From: Gammaproteobacteria bacterium
GTDB lineage: Bacteria > Pseudomonadota > Gammaproteobacteria > SZUA-140
DNA: 35,810 bases
Assembly (NCBI GenBank): GCA_020847075.1
Contig: JADLCS010000008.1
Span: forward strand, 1 to 35,810
Direction of reading: 5' to 3'
In this document: positions 7,732 to 16,479 of the stretch, one piece after another
How positions within the stretch are numbered: position 1 is the first letter of the stretch
Layout: every line of letters begins with the position of its first letter
Translations under genes and position numbers: made by a program
Notes under the pieces: generated by a model
The model's input: only the letters and a program-made list of their open reading frames with translations
Told to the model about the DNA's origin: nothing
The model's database searches: none

Positions 7732-10132
7732 GTTCGTACCCATCCGCGGGCGGCTTTGCGAATTCATGGCGCAGATCGGCGAACTCGCGCAGGCGATCCT
7801 CGGCCAGCCGATTGACGCTGCCCGCCGGGTAGTCGCCCAGCCCGTCACGCTCGCCGGCGGGGACTCCGGCCAGTAACGCGATCGCCTCGTCGGCCGTTCC
7901 GACGGCATAGACATGGAAACGGCCCGCCCGTACCGCTTCGACCACATCCTCGCGCAGCATCAGATGCGCCAGATTCGAGACCGGGATGATCGCGCCGTGC
8001 CCCCCGTCCAGCCCGCGGGCGCGACAGATGTCGAAGAAACCCTCGATCTTCTGGTTCACGCCGCCGATCGCCTGAACCTGGCCGTGCTGATTCACCGAGC
8101 CGGTCACCGCCAGACGCTGATCGAGCGGGATCCCCGCCAGGGCGGACACCAGCGCACAGAACTCGGTGACCGAAGCGCTGTCGCCGTCGATGAGGCCATA
8201 GGATTGCTCGAACACCAAGCTCGCCGAGAGAGAGAGCGGCCGATCCTGCGCATAACGCGCGGCCAGCAGCGAGGTGAGGATCATCACCCCTTTCGAATGG
8301 ATGGCGCCGCCGAGATCGACCTCACGCTCGACATCGATGATCTCGCCCTCTCCCATGCGTGCGTTGGCGGTGACGCGGGTCGGCAGGGCAAAGCTGAAAT
8401 TGCCCAGGTCGATGACCGACAGCGCATTGACCTGGCCGACCCGCGCACCCGTCGTATCGATCAGGACCAGGTCGCGCAGGATGGCTTCCTGCGCCTGTTC
8501 CCGGACACGGTCTACGCGCCGGATCTGCATGTCGAGCGCGCGTTGCACGTCGGCCGGCACGATCACCGCGCGCCCGGCCTGCCGCGCCCAGTAGTCCGAT
8601 TCGCGCAGGAGATCGAGCGTCCCCGACAGGTGGACCGAAAGGCGTTCCGCATCCTCCGCCTGCCGGGCGCACTGTTCGATGACGCGCGCCACCGCGGCGC
8701 GGTCGAGCGGGCACAGGTCTTCGCGCCGGGCCAGCGCGGCGAGCAGGCCGGCATAGAGCCGGTCGTTCTCCCGCGTGCGTTCGACACGATCCTCGAATTC
8801 CGCCGTGACCTTGAACAATTCGGCGAAGTCCGGGTCGTAGGACTGCAGCAGATAATACAGTGAGCGATCCCCCAGCAGGACCACCTTCAGATCGAGCGGA
8901 ATCGGTTCCGGCTCGAGCGATACCGTGCTCACGTAGCTGTAGATCTGACCGAGCGACTGGATGCGCACCTCGCGCGCATACAACGCGCGCTTGAGGCCTT
9001 CCCAGGCATAAGGCTCGGTCAGCAGTTTCTTGGCGTCGAGGATCAGATAACCGCCGTTGGCGCGGTGCAGCGCACCGGGCTTGATCAGCGTGAAATCGGT
9101 CACCAGCGCGCCCATCCGGGTGAGATGCTCCACCCGGCCGACCAGGTTCTGATACAGCGGCGTATCCTCGTAGATCACCGGGAGGCCCTGCGAGCGTCCA
9201 TGGTCGATCAGCAGATTCACCTGGTAACGGCGCAACGAGGGGTCCTCGCCCAGCGTGATGCCGAGGGGGTTCGGCGCCTCTTCCTGCCCCCGGAACTCCT
9301 GCAGATTGTCGATCACATCGTCCTGCATCGCGTCGAGATGGGCCGCGATCGCCGCGATATCCTGATATTTCTTCTTTATTTCATCGATCAAGTGGCCCAC
9401 GGCGAACAGCGCCACCTCGCGGTCCAGCGCCTTGATCCTGTCGCGCGACTCGCGCTGCCAGCCCGGCGCCTGGCGCAGGACATTGGCCAGCTTGTCCTGT
9501 AGCTCCTCCACCGCCGCTTCGATACGCTGTCTTTCCTCATCCGGCAGACGCTCGTAATCCTCCGGCTTGAGCACTTCTCCATCGCGCTCGGGCGCGAAGG
9601 CGAAGCCGCCCGGTGTCCGGATCAGGGTGAGGCCGCGCGCCTCGGTCTCGGTGGAAAGCCCGGCCAGCGCCTGCTCGCGCCGGTCCTTCAGCGTCTCCTC
9701 GATCTCGCGCACGCGCGTGTGATACTCCTCGGTCTCGAAGCTGACCGGGATCGCATTGCGCAGATCGTCCACCAGACGTTCCATATCCTTGCGCAGCGCC
9801 TGGCCGCGCCCGGCCGGCAGCATGACGGCGCGCGGCCGGTCCGGCTGATCGAAATTGTGCAGATAACACCAGTCCGGCGGGGGCGCCGCCCCCTCGGTGT
9901 CGCGCTCGAGGTAATGGCGGACCACTGAATACTTGCCGATCCCAGGCGGCCCGAGCACGAACAGGTTGTAACCCTCGCGGCGGATGCCGACGCCGAACTG
10001 CAACGCCTCCATGGCGCGCTCCTGCCCGAGGATCCCGCCGCCGGACAGCTCCGCCGTGGTCTCGAAATCGAACTGCGCCGGATCACAACGCGTATACAGG
10101 GACTCCGGGGCGAGCCCCTTTGGTCTGTTCAT
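7712..10132 (-). CDS. Lon-related AAA protease (LonB/YcbZ type)
   Basis: This 806-residue ATP-dependent protease belongs to the soluble Lon-like family that includes E. coli YcbZ. The N-terminal nucleotide-binding motif is GPPGIGK (61-67), followed by Tyr where classical Walker A has Ser/Thr. A helical insertion domain fills the middle. The C-terminal Lon protease domain has catalytic Ser652 in DGDSAS and Lys695 in VNQKIEGF; the 43-residue spacing equals that of E. coli Lon (679 and 722). The ATG at 10132 follows AGAGAGGAAT; an upstream in-frame start is less likely. A Usp-like gene overlaps its 3' end. It probably degrades misfolded or regulatory proteins; substrates are unknown. Confidence 0.93.
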   Translation of the reverse strand: MNRPKGLAPESLYTRCDPAQFDFETTAELSGGGILGQERAMEALQFGVGIRREGYNLFVLGPPGIGKYSVVRHYLERDTEGAAPPPDWCYLHNFDQPDRPRAVMLPAGRGQALRKDMERLVDDLRNAIPVSFETEEYHTRVREIEETLKDRREQALAGLSTETEARGLTLIRTPGGFAFAPERDGEVLKPEDYERLPDEERQRIEAAVEELQDKLANVLRQAPGWQRESRDRIKALDREVALFAVGHLIDEIKKKYQDIAAIAAHLDAMQDDVIDNLQEFRGQEEAPNPLGITLGEDPSLRRYQVNLLIDHGRSQGLPVIYEDTPLYQNLVGRVEHLTRMGALVTDFTLIKPGALHRANGGYLILDAKKLLTEPYAWEGLKRALYAREVRIQSLGQIYSYVSTVSLEPEPIPLDLKVVLLGDRSLYYLLQSYDPDFAELFKVTAEFEDRVERTRENDRLYAGLLAALARREDLCPLDRAAVARVIEQCARQAEDAERLSVHLSGTLDLLRESDYWARQAGRAVIVPADVQRALDMQIRRVDRVREQAQEAILRDLVLIDTTGARVGQVNALSVIDLGNFSFALPTRVTANARMGEGEIIDVEREVDLGGAIHSKGVMILTSLLAARYAQDRPLSLSASLVFEQSYGLIDGDSASVTEFCALVSALAGIPLDQRLAVTGSVNQHGQVQAIGGVNQKIEGFFDICRARGLDGGHGAIIPVSNLAHLMLREDVVEAVRAGRFHVYAVGTADEAIALLAGVPAGERDGLGDYPAGSVNRLAEDRLREFADLRHEFAKPPADGYEHDDVPA

Positions 10133-10257
10133 ATTCCTCTCTTTCCTGAAAATCCGTGGAAACAGGCCCGGCAGCACGCGGCGGCCGGGGCCTCGAAACG
10201 GGCTCGAATAAAATTTATGCCTGAAAATACCGTCTGGATCGAATGCGATCCGGCGCG

Positions 10258-10286
10258 TTTCGCGGATCGCGCTCGCCGTCTATAAT
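10258..10286 (+). promoter_or_regulatory. Candidate sigma-70 promoter of phhB
   Basis: A perfect -10 hexamer TATAAT lies at 10281-10286, about 60 bases upstream of the phhB ATG. The 17-bp-spaced -35 (TTTCGC, 10258-10263) is weak. A small GC hairpin (CGGGG/CCCCG) lies between promoter and gene. Confidence 0.55.
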
Positions 10287-10347
10287 AACGCGGACTAGCG
10301 ACCGGGGATCAGCCCCGTCACGACGACCGAACGCATGGGAGAGTGCG

Positions 10348-10692
10348 ATGACCGGATTGGCCGAGATCAAATGCGAGGCATGCCGCGCCGGGGCACCGAC
10401 GGCGACGACGGAAGAGATCGCCGGATTCCTGCCCCAGATCCCCGCCTGGCGCATCGTCGCGCGGGAGGGCATCGATCAACTGGAACGCCGCTACGCCTTC
10501 CGCAACTTCGTCGACGCGCTCGCCTTCACCGTCAAAGTGGGGCTGCTGGCGGAAAGGGAATTCCACCACCCCGACCTGCGGACCGCCTGGGGCGAGGTCA
10601 CCGTGACCTGGTGGTCGCACAAGATCAAGGGTCTGCACCGCAACGATTTCATCCTCGCCGCCCGGACCGACCGCCTCTACGGCGACCCCTGA
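10348..10692 (+). CDS. phhB: Pterin-4a-carbinolamine dehydratase
   Basis: A 114-residue enzyme that dehydrates 4a-hydroxytetrahydropterin during cofactor recycling, usually with phenylalanine hydroxylase. The active-site residues are visible as H73, H74 and P75 (EFHHPDL) and H91. The 18-residue spacing from H73 to H91 matches His61 to His79 of the mammalian enzyme. The block [20 protein letters not shown] is typical of the family. The ATG follows GGGAGAG. No phenylalanine hydroxylase gene is in the window, so its physiological partner is unknown here. It converges with the dodecin gene, 43 bases apart. Confidence 0.94.
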   Translation: MTGLAEIKCEACRAGAPTATTEEIAGFLPQIPAWRIVAREGIDQLERRYAFRNFVDALAFTVKVGLLAEREFHHPDLRTAWGEVTVTWWSHKIKGLHRNDFILAARTDRLYGDP

Positions 10693-10735
10693 AGCGCGCG
10701 TTCGAGGCGCCCGGGGCGGCCGGCCGCGCACCGGC

Positions 10736-10945
10736 TCAGTCTTCCAGCGTGAAACCGACCTTCAGGGTCACCTGATAGTGCGCGACCTTGCCGTTCTCGA
10801 TATGTCCCCGCGTACCGGTGACCTCGAACCAGCGCATATTGCGCACGCTCTTGGCGGCGCGCGCGACGGCGTTTTCGATCGCCGCCTCGATCCCCTTGGG
10901 GGACGAACCGGTCAGTTCGATCAATTTATAGACATGGTCGCTCAT
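10736..10945 (-). CDS. Dodecin family flavin-binding protein
   Basis: The 69-residue protein has the dodecin fold signature: [25 protein letters not shown], then [13 protein letters not shown], then [10 protein letters not shown]39 and Q58 correspond to the aromatic and glutamine residues that stack on and contact the isoalloxazine ring. Dodecins form hollow dodecamers that store FMN, riboflavin or related flavins and limit flavin photochemistry. It lies alone, with a 575-base non-coding region upstream. Confidence 0.95.
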   Translation of the reverse strand: MSDHVYKLIELTGSSPKGIEAAIENAVARAAKSVRNMRWFEVTGTRGHIENGKVAHYQVTLKVGFTLED

Positions 10946-11189
10946 TCCTGGGCCCTCGTAGGATGGGGATACCCGCGGCTTTCCCCTGAACCCAGATCAT
11001 AGCCTGCGTGACGACCGATGGAAATCGCCCCCGCCCCCTCTCGAAGGGCCGGATCACGGGCGCCCCGCGGGCGGGGGAATTCACGCTGAATGGGAATGGG
11101 CCGGAGGCGGGAGAGCGCCCCCGACCCGTATCCGCGGAGACCCGGGAGGGGGAACCCATCGCGCAGACGGCGACGAGCGATCGTCTGTC

Positions 11190-11222
11190 CCAATCCATTG
11201 GATGACCATGACCGGGTCATGG
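11190..11222. repeat. Two adjacent palindromes, candidate operator
   Basis: CCAAT-CC-ATTGG (11190-11201) is followed after four bases by CCATGACC-G-GGTCATGG (11206-11222), a 17-base perfect dyad. They lie about 245-275 bases upstream of the dodecin start, the only gene reading away from this region. Confidence 0.6.
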
Positions 11223-11487
11223 CGCCGTCCCTGGCATTCCAACGATGGTCCGGACCGCCCACGCGATGGGTGTTCGGTCAAACTCTTTCCCGTAGCGGAG
11301 GCCGCCTGTTTCCCGCCGCCCTTCCGCCCCGCGGCCATCGGCCCCGTGACCCTCGGGGCGGCCGCCTCCGATCCGGCGAGTATACAAAGACGGAAATGAA
11401 AATACTGCTCGACCAAAGGCCTAACCCGACCTTCTTATGCCGGAGGCGAATTCCCTTCATCCTTTAGCACGAGAGGATTAATACCGG

Positions 11488-11507
11488 CCGGGACACGACC
11501 GTCCCGG
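11488..11507 (-). terminator. Hairpin after the HDOD gene
   Basis: CCGGGAC and GTCCCGG (arms 11488-11494, 11501-11507, 6-base loop) lie 13 bases past the stop of the minus-strand HDOD gene. There is no T-run, so it may stabilise the 3' end or mark Rho-dependent termination. Confidence 0.4.
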
Positions 11508-11520
11508 ATCCCGCGTCGGC

Positions 11521-12432
11521 TCAGGCCGCCCGCGGCAAGAGGGTATCCGAAAGCTGGGACAACTGGGCGACGGCCCCGGCATGCACGTCGATCAGGTCAT
11601 CGGCATGGAGCCCGGTAAGCGCCCAGCCGATCGGATCGACCTCACGGGCGAGATGGCGGACCAGCGCGGGCGCGTCCGCGGCCGGGAGAGGCAGGGTATA
11701 GGGGCTGTCCGCGACGGTGGCGGCGATATGGACCAGACCCGCATGGAGCAACCCGTGCCGCGCCTCGCCGGGCGCATGGTGGCATCTGACGGCCTCCCAG
11801 ACAGGGTCCGGCAGCCGCCACTGGCGCAGCAGTTCGCCGCCGACCGCCGCGTGGTCGAAACCGATCACACTGCGCTCCAGCAGATGGAGACGCATACCGC
11901 TGTCCTTCGCGCGCAAATGGGTCTCGCGCGCCATCTCGGGCAGTTTATGGGCGATGATCAATTGACCGATGTCGTACAGCAGACCGGCCACGAACAGCGA
12001 TTCGGCCTCGACCACCCGGCTGCGCAGCCCGAGCTGGCGGGCGGTCAACGCGCATAACAGACTCCTCCGCCAGTAATCCTCCATATCGATCAGCCCATCC
12101 CTGAATCGCGTCATGACATCCATGGCGGCATAGGCGAGCATCAGGTCGCGCAGGCCGCGCGTGCCGATCACGGTGATGGCGCGAGAGATCGTATCGATGC
12201 GGGCGGTGAAACCGTACAACGGGCTGTTCGCGATCCGCAGCAGTCGCGCGGTGAGCGCGGGGTCTTCGCCGATGGCCCGCGCGATCATGCCGCCCGAACT
12301 GCGCGGGTCGTCCACCATGCGGGTGACTCTGAGGAAAAGATCGGGCAGCGCGGCGAACCGGATCGCCCCCCTTACCACATCCTCGGGCCGCATCCGCGCC
12401 GTCGCGAGGGAGTTTTCCTGTTCAGGAGTCAT
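11521..12432 (-). CDS. HDOD domain protein
   Basis: The 303-residue protein is mostly one HDOD (degenerate HD) domain. It shows the N-terminal LPDLFLRVTRMVDDP segment, EDPALTARLLRIANSPLYGF near residues 55-75, and IDTISRAITVIGTRGLRDLML. Later helices include FVAGLLYDIGQLII, where a catalytic HD would be expected but the pair is YD. HDOD proteins are usually non-enzymatic regulators linked to signalling. No output domain is fused. It follows hrpA on the same strand after about 120 bases. The function is not predictable from the sequence. Confidence 0.88.
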   Translation of the reverse strand: MTPEQENSLATARMRPEDVVRGAIRFAALPDLFLRVTRMVDDPRSSGGMIARAIGEDPALTARLLRIANSPLYGFTARIDTISRAITVIGTRGLRDLMLAYAAMDVMTRFRDGLIDMEDYWRRSLLCALTARQLGLRSRVVEAESLFVAGLLYDIGQLIIAHKLPEMARETHLRAKDSGMRLHLLERSVIGFDHAAVGGELLRQWRLPDPVWEAVRCHHAPGEARHGLLHAGLVHIAATVADSPYTLPLPAADAPALVRHLAREVDPIGWALTGLHADDLIDVHAGAVAQLSQLSDTLLPRAA

Positions 12433-12554
12433 AGCTCGAGGACCGAACGCCCGCTGTGGATGAGGTATCCCGGCGCCAGAGCCCGGCGCTCCGACGCCTT
12501 ACAGTAATCGTCCGGGTAGGGATATTCTTTAAACGACTCCGGTCCGCCCTCCGT

Positions 12555-15500
12555 TCATCCCGGCCAGAGGCGCTGCACGCGCTGTACGGATACCGGCGCC
12601 ACGGTCTTCAGCTCCTGGGCGAACAGCGATACGCGCAACTCCTCCAGCATCCAGCGCACCGGAATCCCCGCCTCACCGGGCGCGCCGCCGGCGCCCTGTT
12701 GCAGCCACCTCCGCCACAGCGGGGCGATGCCGGCGAGTCCCTGCGCATCCCGCTCCGGCCGGTCGCGCAGCCTGTCGAGGCGGATGCTCATGGCGCGGAG
12801 ATAACGCGGATAATGGCGGAGCCAGTCCGACGGCGTGTCACGCAGAAAACCAGGGTAGACCAGCCCGTCCAACTGACTCTTCATGTCGTCCAGCGCCGGA
12901 CGCCAGGCGGCGGGATGCGTCCCGGACAGGGCCTGCCGGATCCCGTGCCAGGCGCCCAGTATCTCGTCGACGAGGCGGCAGAGCTCATTGAAGGTCGCGA
13001 TCAACTCCGGCCCCGCCTCGGCCAGGCGGCGGGTGAAATCCGCCTCGCTGCGCGGCAGGGACCGGCCGTCGAGGAACGCCCTGTCGAGCGCGGCCTCGAC
13101 GAGTTGATCCTGCAGCTCGAGGCAGGATCCCAGCGGGAGATAATGCGCGCACATGCGCTGCAGCCGGGGGATCTCCTTGCGCAGATATTTGACCCTGGCG
13201 GACAGGGCCAGCGCGATCAGCCGGCGGATGCCCGCGCGGTTGACCTCATGTGCGCGCCGGGCGTCGTCGTACAGACGCCAGGACACCGCATCCCCTTCAT
13301 CCTGCAGCGCCGGATGGGCCAGGATACGCCTGCCGTCGTGCTCGTATTCCGCCGTTTCGGGCAGATCCCCGAAGTCCCAGGCGGTGATCCGGCGCCCGGC
13401 GGGCCCCGGCCGCAGGTCCTCCGCCAGGGATCGACGCGCCCGCTCCCCCAGTTCGTCCCGCAGCCGCGCGAGATCGCGGCCCGCGGCGAGCACGGCGCCC
13501 GTCCCGTCGACGACATGGAAATTCATGCGCAGGTGATCCGGAAGCTCCTCCGGCCGCCAGCCCTCCGGGGGGACCTCCATGCCGGTCATGCGCTTCAATT
13601 CGGCGCCGAGCGCCGTGACGAGATCGCCCCGCGTCTTCGTCCGCAGGGCCTCCGCGGAGGCGGTGGCGAAGTCCGCCGCCGGCACGAAACGGCGCCGCCA
13701 GGCCTTGGGCAGGGATTTGATCAGCGCGACCAGTTTCTCCTGCAGCAGGCCGGGCACCAGCCATTCGACGCGCGCGCCATCCACCTGGTTCAGCATCATC
13801 AGCGGGATCTCCAGCGTCACGCCGTCGTCCGCATGCCCGGGCTCGAACCGGTAATGGAGGGTAAACCCGGCGCCGTTCATCTCCAGCCGGGCGGGAAACA
13901 GCGCATCCACGTCACTGTTGTCCGAACCCTGCAACAGCAGCCCCTTGTCCATGAACAGCAGGTGCGGCTCGGCGCGCCGCCCCGCCTTGTACCAAGCCTC
14001 GAAGCCCCGCGCGTCGGCCAGCCCGGGGGGCAGACGCTCGGCGTAAAAACGGAACAACGTCTCCTCATCGGCCAGCAGGCCGCGGCGGCGGGTCCTGTCT
14101 TCCAACGCCCGGATCTCCTCAATGAGCCCGCGATTGTGGCGCAGGCACTCGGCATCGAGCCCGGATTCCGGGTCCAGCAGGGCATCGCGGATGAAGATCG
14201 CGCGCGCCTGCTCCGGATCGATGGGCGCGAAATCGACACAGCGCCTCGGGTTGAGCACCAGACCGTACAAGGTAACGCGTTCGTAGACCATCACGCGCCC
14301 GCGCCGGGCGTCCCAGAAGGGGTCGTAGTGGCTGCGTTTCACCAGATGGGCCGCGGCCCGCTCGATCCATTCGGGCTCCACCCGCGCCGCGGTATGCGCA
14401 TACAGGCGCTGAGTCTCGATCAGCGCGGCCGCCATGATCCATCTGGGCGGCTTGCCGGCCAGCGCGGACCCGGGGAACAGTACGAATTTATTGCCCCAGG
14501 TGCCGGCGTATTCACGTTCTTCGTTCAGGCGCGCGACATTGCCGAGCAGGCCGAGGAGCAGCGCCCGGTGGAGCGGCCCGTAATCGGCGGGTTGCTGATT
14601 GGGGCGGTACCCCATTTCCCTCGCCTGTTCGTGGAGCTGCTGATGGATGTCGCGCCATTCCCGCATCCTTCGATAGGAGAGGAAATGTTCCTGGCAATAC
14701 CGGCGGAGCTTGTTCTGCGACAGATGACGCGCCTGCTGTTCGAACTCCGACCACAGCCTGAGATAGGACAGAAAGTCGGAACGCCCGTCCTGGAACGCGC
14801 GATGCTTCTCGTCGGCCGCCTGCCGCGACTCCTGCGGGCGCTCGCGCGGGTCGGGCAGCGACAGCGCGGCGCATACGATCAGCGTTTCCGTCAGGGCGCC
14901 CTCGGCGGCCCCGCCCAGGATCATGCGTCCGATGCGCGGGTCGACGGGAAACTGCGCGATCTTGCGGCCGATGTCCGTCAGGCGGCGTTGCCCGTCGAGC
15001 GCGTTCAACTCCGTCAGCAGCTTGTAGCCGTCATTGATATAGCGCGGATCGGGCGGGTCGATGAAGGGAAAATGTTCGATCTCGCCCAGGTTCAGGGTAT
15101 GCATCTGCAGGATCACGCTGGCGAGGTTCGTGCGCAGGACCTCGGGCGGCGTATGCTCGGGCCGGGACAGGTAATCCTCTTCCGAGTACAGGCGTATACA
15201 CACGCCCGGCGCGACGCGGCCGCAGCGCCCGGCGCGCTGGTCGGCCGACGAACGCGCGATCGGTTCGATCGGCAGACGCTGCACCTTCGCGCGATGGCTG
15301 TAGCGGCTGATGCGCGCCAGACCGGTATCGATCACGTAGCGGATACCGGGCACGGTGAGCGAGGTCTCGGCGATATTGGTGGCCAGAATCAGGCGGCGTT
15401 CCCGCCCCGGACGGAAGATCCGGCCCTGTTCCGCCGTGCTCAACCGGGCGTAGAGCGGCACGATCTCGGTGCGCGGCGGGTGATGCTTGCGCAGGGCCTC

Positions 15501-16430
15501 GGCGGCCTCGCGAATCTGCCGCTCGCCCGGCAGGAAGATCAGGATATCCCCCGGTCCCCCGCGCGCCAGTTCATCCGCGGCCTCCAGTATCCGCTGCTGC
15601 ATGCCGTCCTCCTCGCCCGCCTCCGCCCCCGCCGGACGGTAGCGGATCTCCACGGGATGGCTGCGCCCGGACACCTCGAGGATCGGCGCCCCGTCGAAAT
15701 GGCGCGAGAACCGCTCGGGATCGATGGTCGCGGAAGTGATGATCAGCTTCAAATCCGGGCGCCGCGGCAGGAGTTGCTTGAGATAGCCCAGCAGAAAATC
15801 GATATTGAGGCTGCGCTCATGCGCCTCGTCGATGATCAGGGTATCGTAGGCGAGCAGATCCCGGTCCTGCCTCAGTTCGGCCAGCAGAATGCCGTCCGTC
15901 ATCAGCTTGATCATCGTTTCCGGCCGGGTATGGTCGCCGAAGCGGACCTTGTAGCCGACCCGGCCGCCGGGCTCGACCTTCATTTCACCGGCGATGCGCT
16001 CCGCCAGGCTGCGCGCCGCGATGCGGCGCGGCTGGGTGTGGCCGATCATTCCGGTGACGCCGCGGCCCGCCTCCAGGCAGATCTTGGGCAATTGGGTACT
16101 CTTGCCGGAGCCCGTCGCCCCGCACAGCACGATCACCGGATGTTCGGACAGGGCGGCGGCGATCTCGGCGCGCCGGGCGCTGACCGGCAGCTCCTCCGGA
16201 TATCCCCATGTCCGTTCCAGCGCGCGCCGTTGCTCGACACGCGCCCTGGACACCCCGATCTCGGCGCGCAGACGCGCCAGCGGCTCCCCCTCATCCGTCC
16301 CCGGAGAATCCCCGGCGAAGCCCTCCCCGCTCCCGAGCGCGATCCTCCGCAACCGCCGCCGCAGGCGCGGCCGATCGACGAGCAGACAGGAATCGAGCGC
16401 CCGCTCGAGTTCGTCGAGGAGACCGGTCAT
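12555..16430 (-). CDS. hrpA: ATP-dependent RNA helicase HrpA
   Basis: A 1291-residue DEAH-box helicase, close to the E. coli length of 1300. Motifs in order are Walker A GATGSGKST (104-112), TQPRRIAA, DEAH (201-204), SAT (233-235), and the motif VI region DQRAGRCGR further on. The helicase-associated and OB-fold region and the long HrpA-specific C-terminus follow. HrpA acts on mRNA and, in E. coli, resolves stalled or collided ribosomes and processes fimbrial mRNA. It starts 49 bases after the solute-binding protein gene on the same strand. A large open frame on the opposite strand is a GC-driven shadow. Confidence 0.97.
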   Translation of the reverse strand: MTGLLDELERALDSCLLVDRPRLRRRLRRIALGSGEGFAGDSPGTDEGEPLARLRAEIGVSRARVEQRRALERTWGYPEELPVSARRAEIAAALSEHPVIVLCGATGSGKSTQLPKICLEAGRGVTGMIGHTQPRRIAARSLAERIAGEMKVEPGGRVGYKVRFGDHTRPETMIKLMTDGILLAELRQDRDLLAYDTLIIDEAHERSLNIDFLLGYLKQLLPRRPDLKLIITSATIDPERFSRHFDGAPILEVSGRSHPVEIRYRPAGAEAGEEDGMQQRILEAADELARGGPGDILIFLPGERQIREAAEALRKHHPPRTEIVPLYARLSTAEQGRIFRPGRERRLILATNIAETSLTVPGIRYVIDTGLARISRYSHRAKVQRLPIEPIARSSADQRAGRCGRVAPGVCIRLYSEEDYLSRPEHTPPEVLRTNLASVILQMHTLNLGEIEHFPFIDPPDPRYINDGYKLLTELNALDGQRRLTDIGRKIAQFPVDPRIGRMILGGAAEGALTETLIVCAALSLPDPRERPQESRQAADEKHRAFQDGRSDFLSYLRLWSEFEQQARHLSQNKLRRYCQEHFLSYRRMREWRDIHQQLHEQAREMGYRPNQQPADYGPLHRALLLGLLGNVARLNEEREYAGTWGNKFVLFPGSALAGKPPRWIMAAALIETQRLYAHTAARVEPEWIERAAAHLVKRSHYDPFWDARRGRVMVYERVTLYGLVLNPRRCVDFAPIDPEQARAIFIRDALLDPESGLDAECLRHNRGLIEEIRALEDRTRRRGLLADEETLFRFYAERLPPGLADARGFEAWYKAGRRAEPHLLFMDKGLLLQGSDNSDVDALFPARLEMNGAGFTLHYRFEPGHADDGVTLEIPLMMLNQVDGARVEWLVPGLLQEKLVALIKSLPKAWRRRFVPAADFATASAEALRTKTRGDLVTALGAELKRMTGMEVPPEGWRPEELPDHLRMNFHVVDGTGAVLAAGRDLARLRDELGERARRSLAEDLRPGPAGRRITAWDFGDLPETAEYEHDGRRILAHPALQDEGDAVSWRLYDDARRAHEVNRAGIRRLIALALSARVKYLRKEIPRLQRMCAHYLPLGSCLELQDQLVEAALDRAFLDGRSLPRSEADFTRRLAEAGPELIATFNELCRLVDEILGAWHGIRQALSGTHPAAWRPALDDMKSQLDGLVYPGFLRDTPSDWLRHYPRYLRAMSIRLDRLRDRPERDAQGLAGIAPLWRRWLQQGAGGAPGEAGIPVRWMLEELRVSLFAQELKTVAPVSVQRVQRLWPG

Positions 16431-16479
16431 GTCGGATCGATACGGTCGAATCGATGGAACACGCGCAGAGGTCCGGGGC

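Larger units (their letters stand above)
10946..11520. other. 575-base non-coding region with palindromes
   Basis: I find no supportable gene; the short ORFs here have skewed, low-complexity composition. The region holds the dodecin upstream sequence, two adjacent palindromes at 11190-11222, and a hairpin at 11488-11507 just past the HDOD gene stop. Base composition shifts to AT-rich near 11390-11480. Confidence 0.6.

Noticed and set aside
10217-10285. 22-codon open frame ending at the phhB promoter, with a CDPARF motif like the Lon-like N-terminus (CDPAQF)
   Set aside because: No Shine-Dalgarno, it ends inside the -10 element, and the similarity is only six residues; probably chance.
10716-10727. 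12-base palindrome GCGGCCGGCCGC between phhB and dodecin
   Set aside because: No T-run on either strand and no loop; expected often by chance at this GC content.
11008-11205. 65-codon plus-strand open frame in the non-coding region
   Set aside because: Composition is skewed, there is no ribosome-binding site and no recognisable domain.
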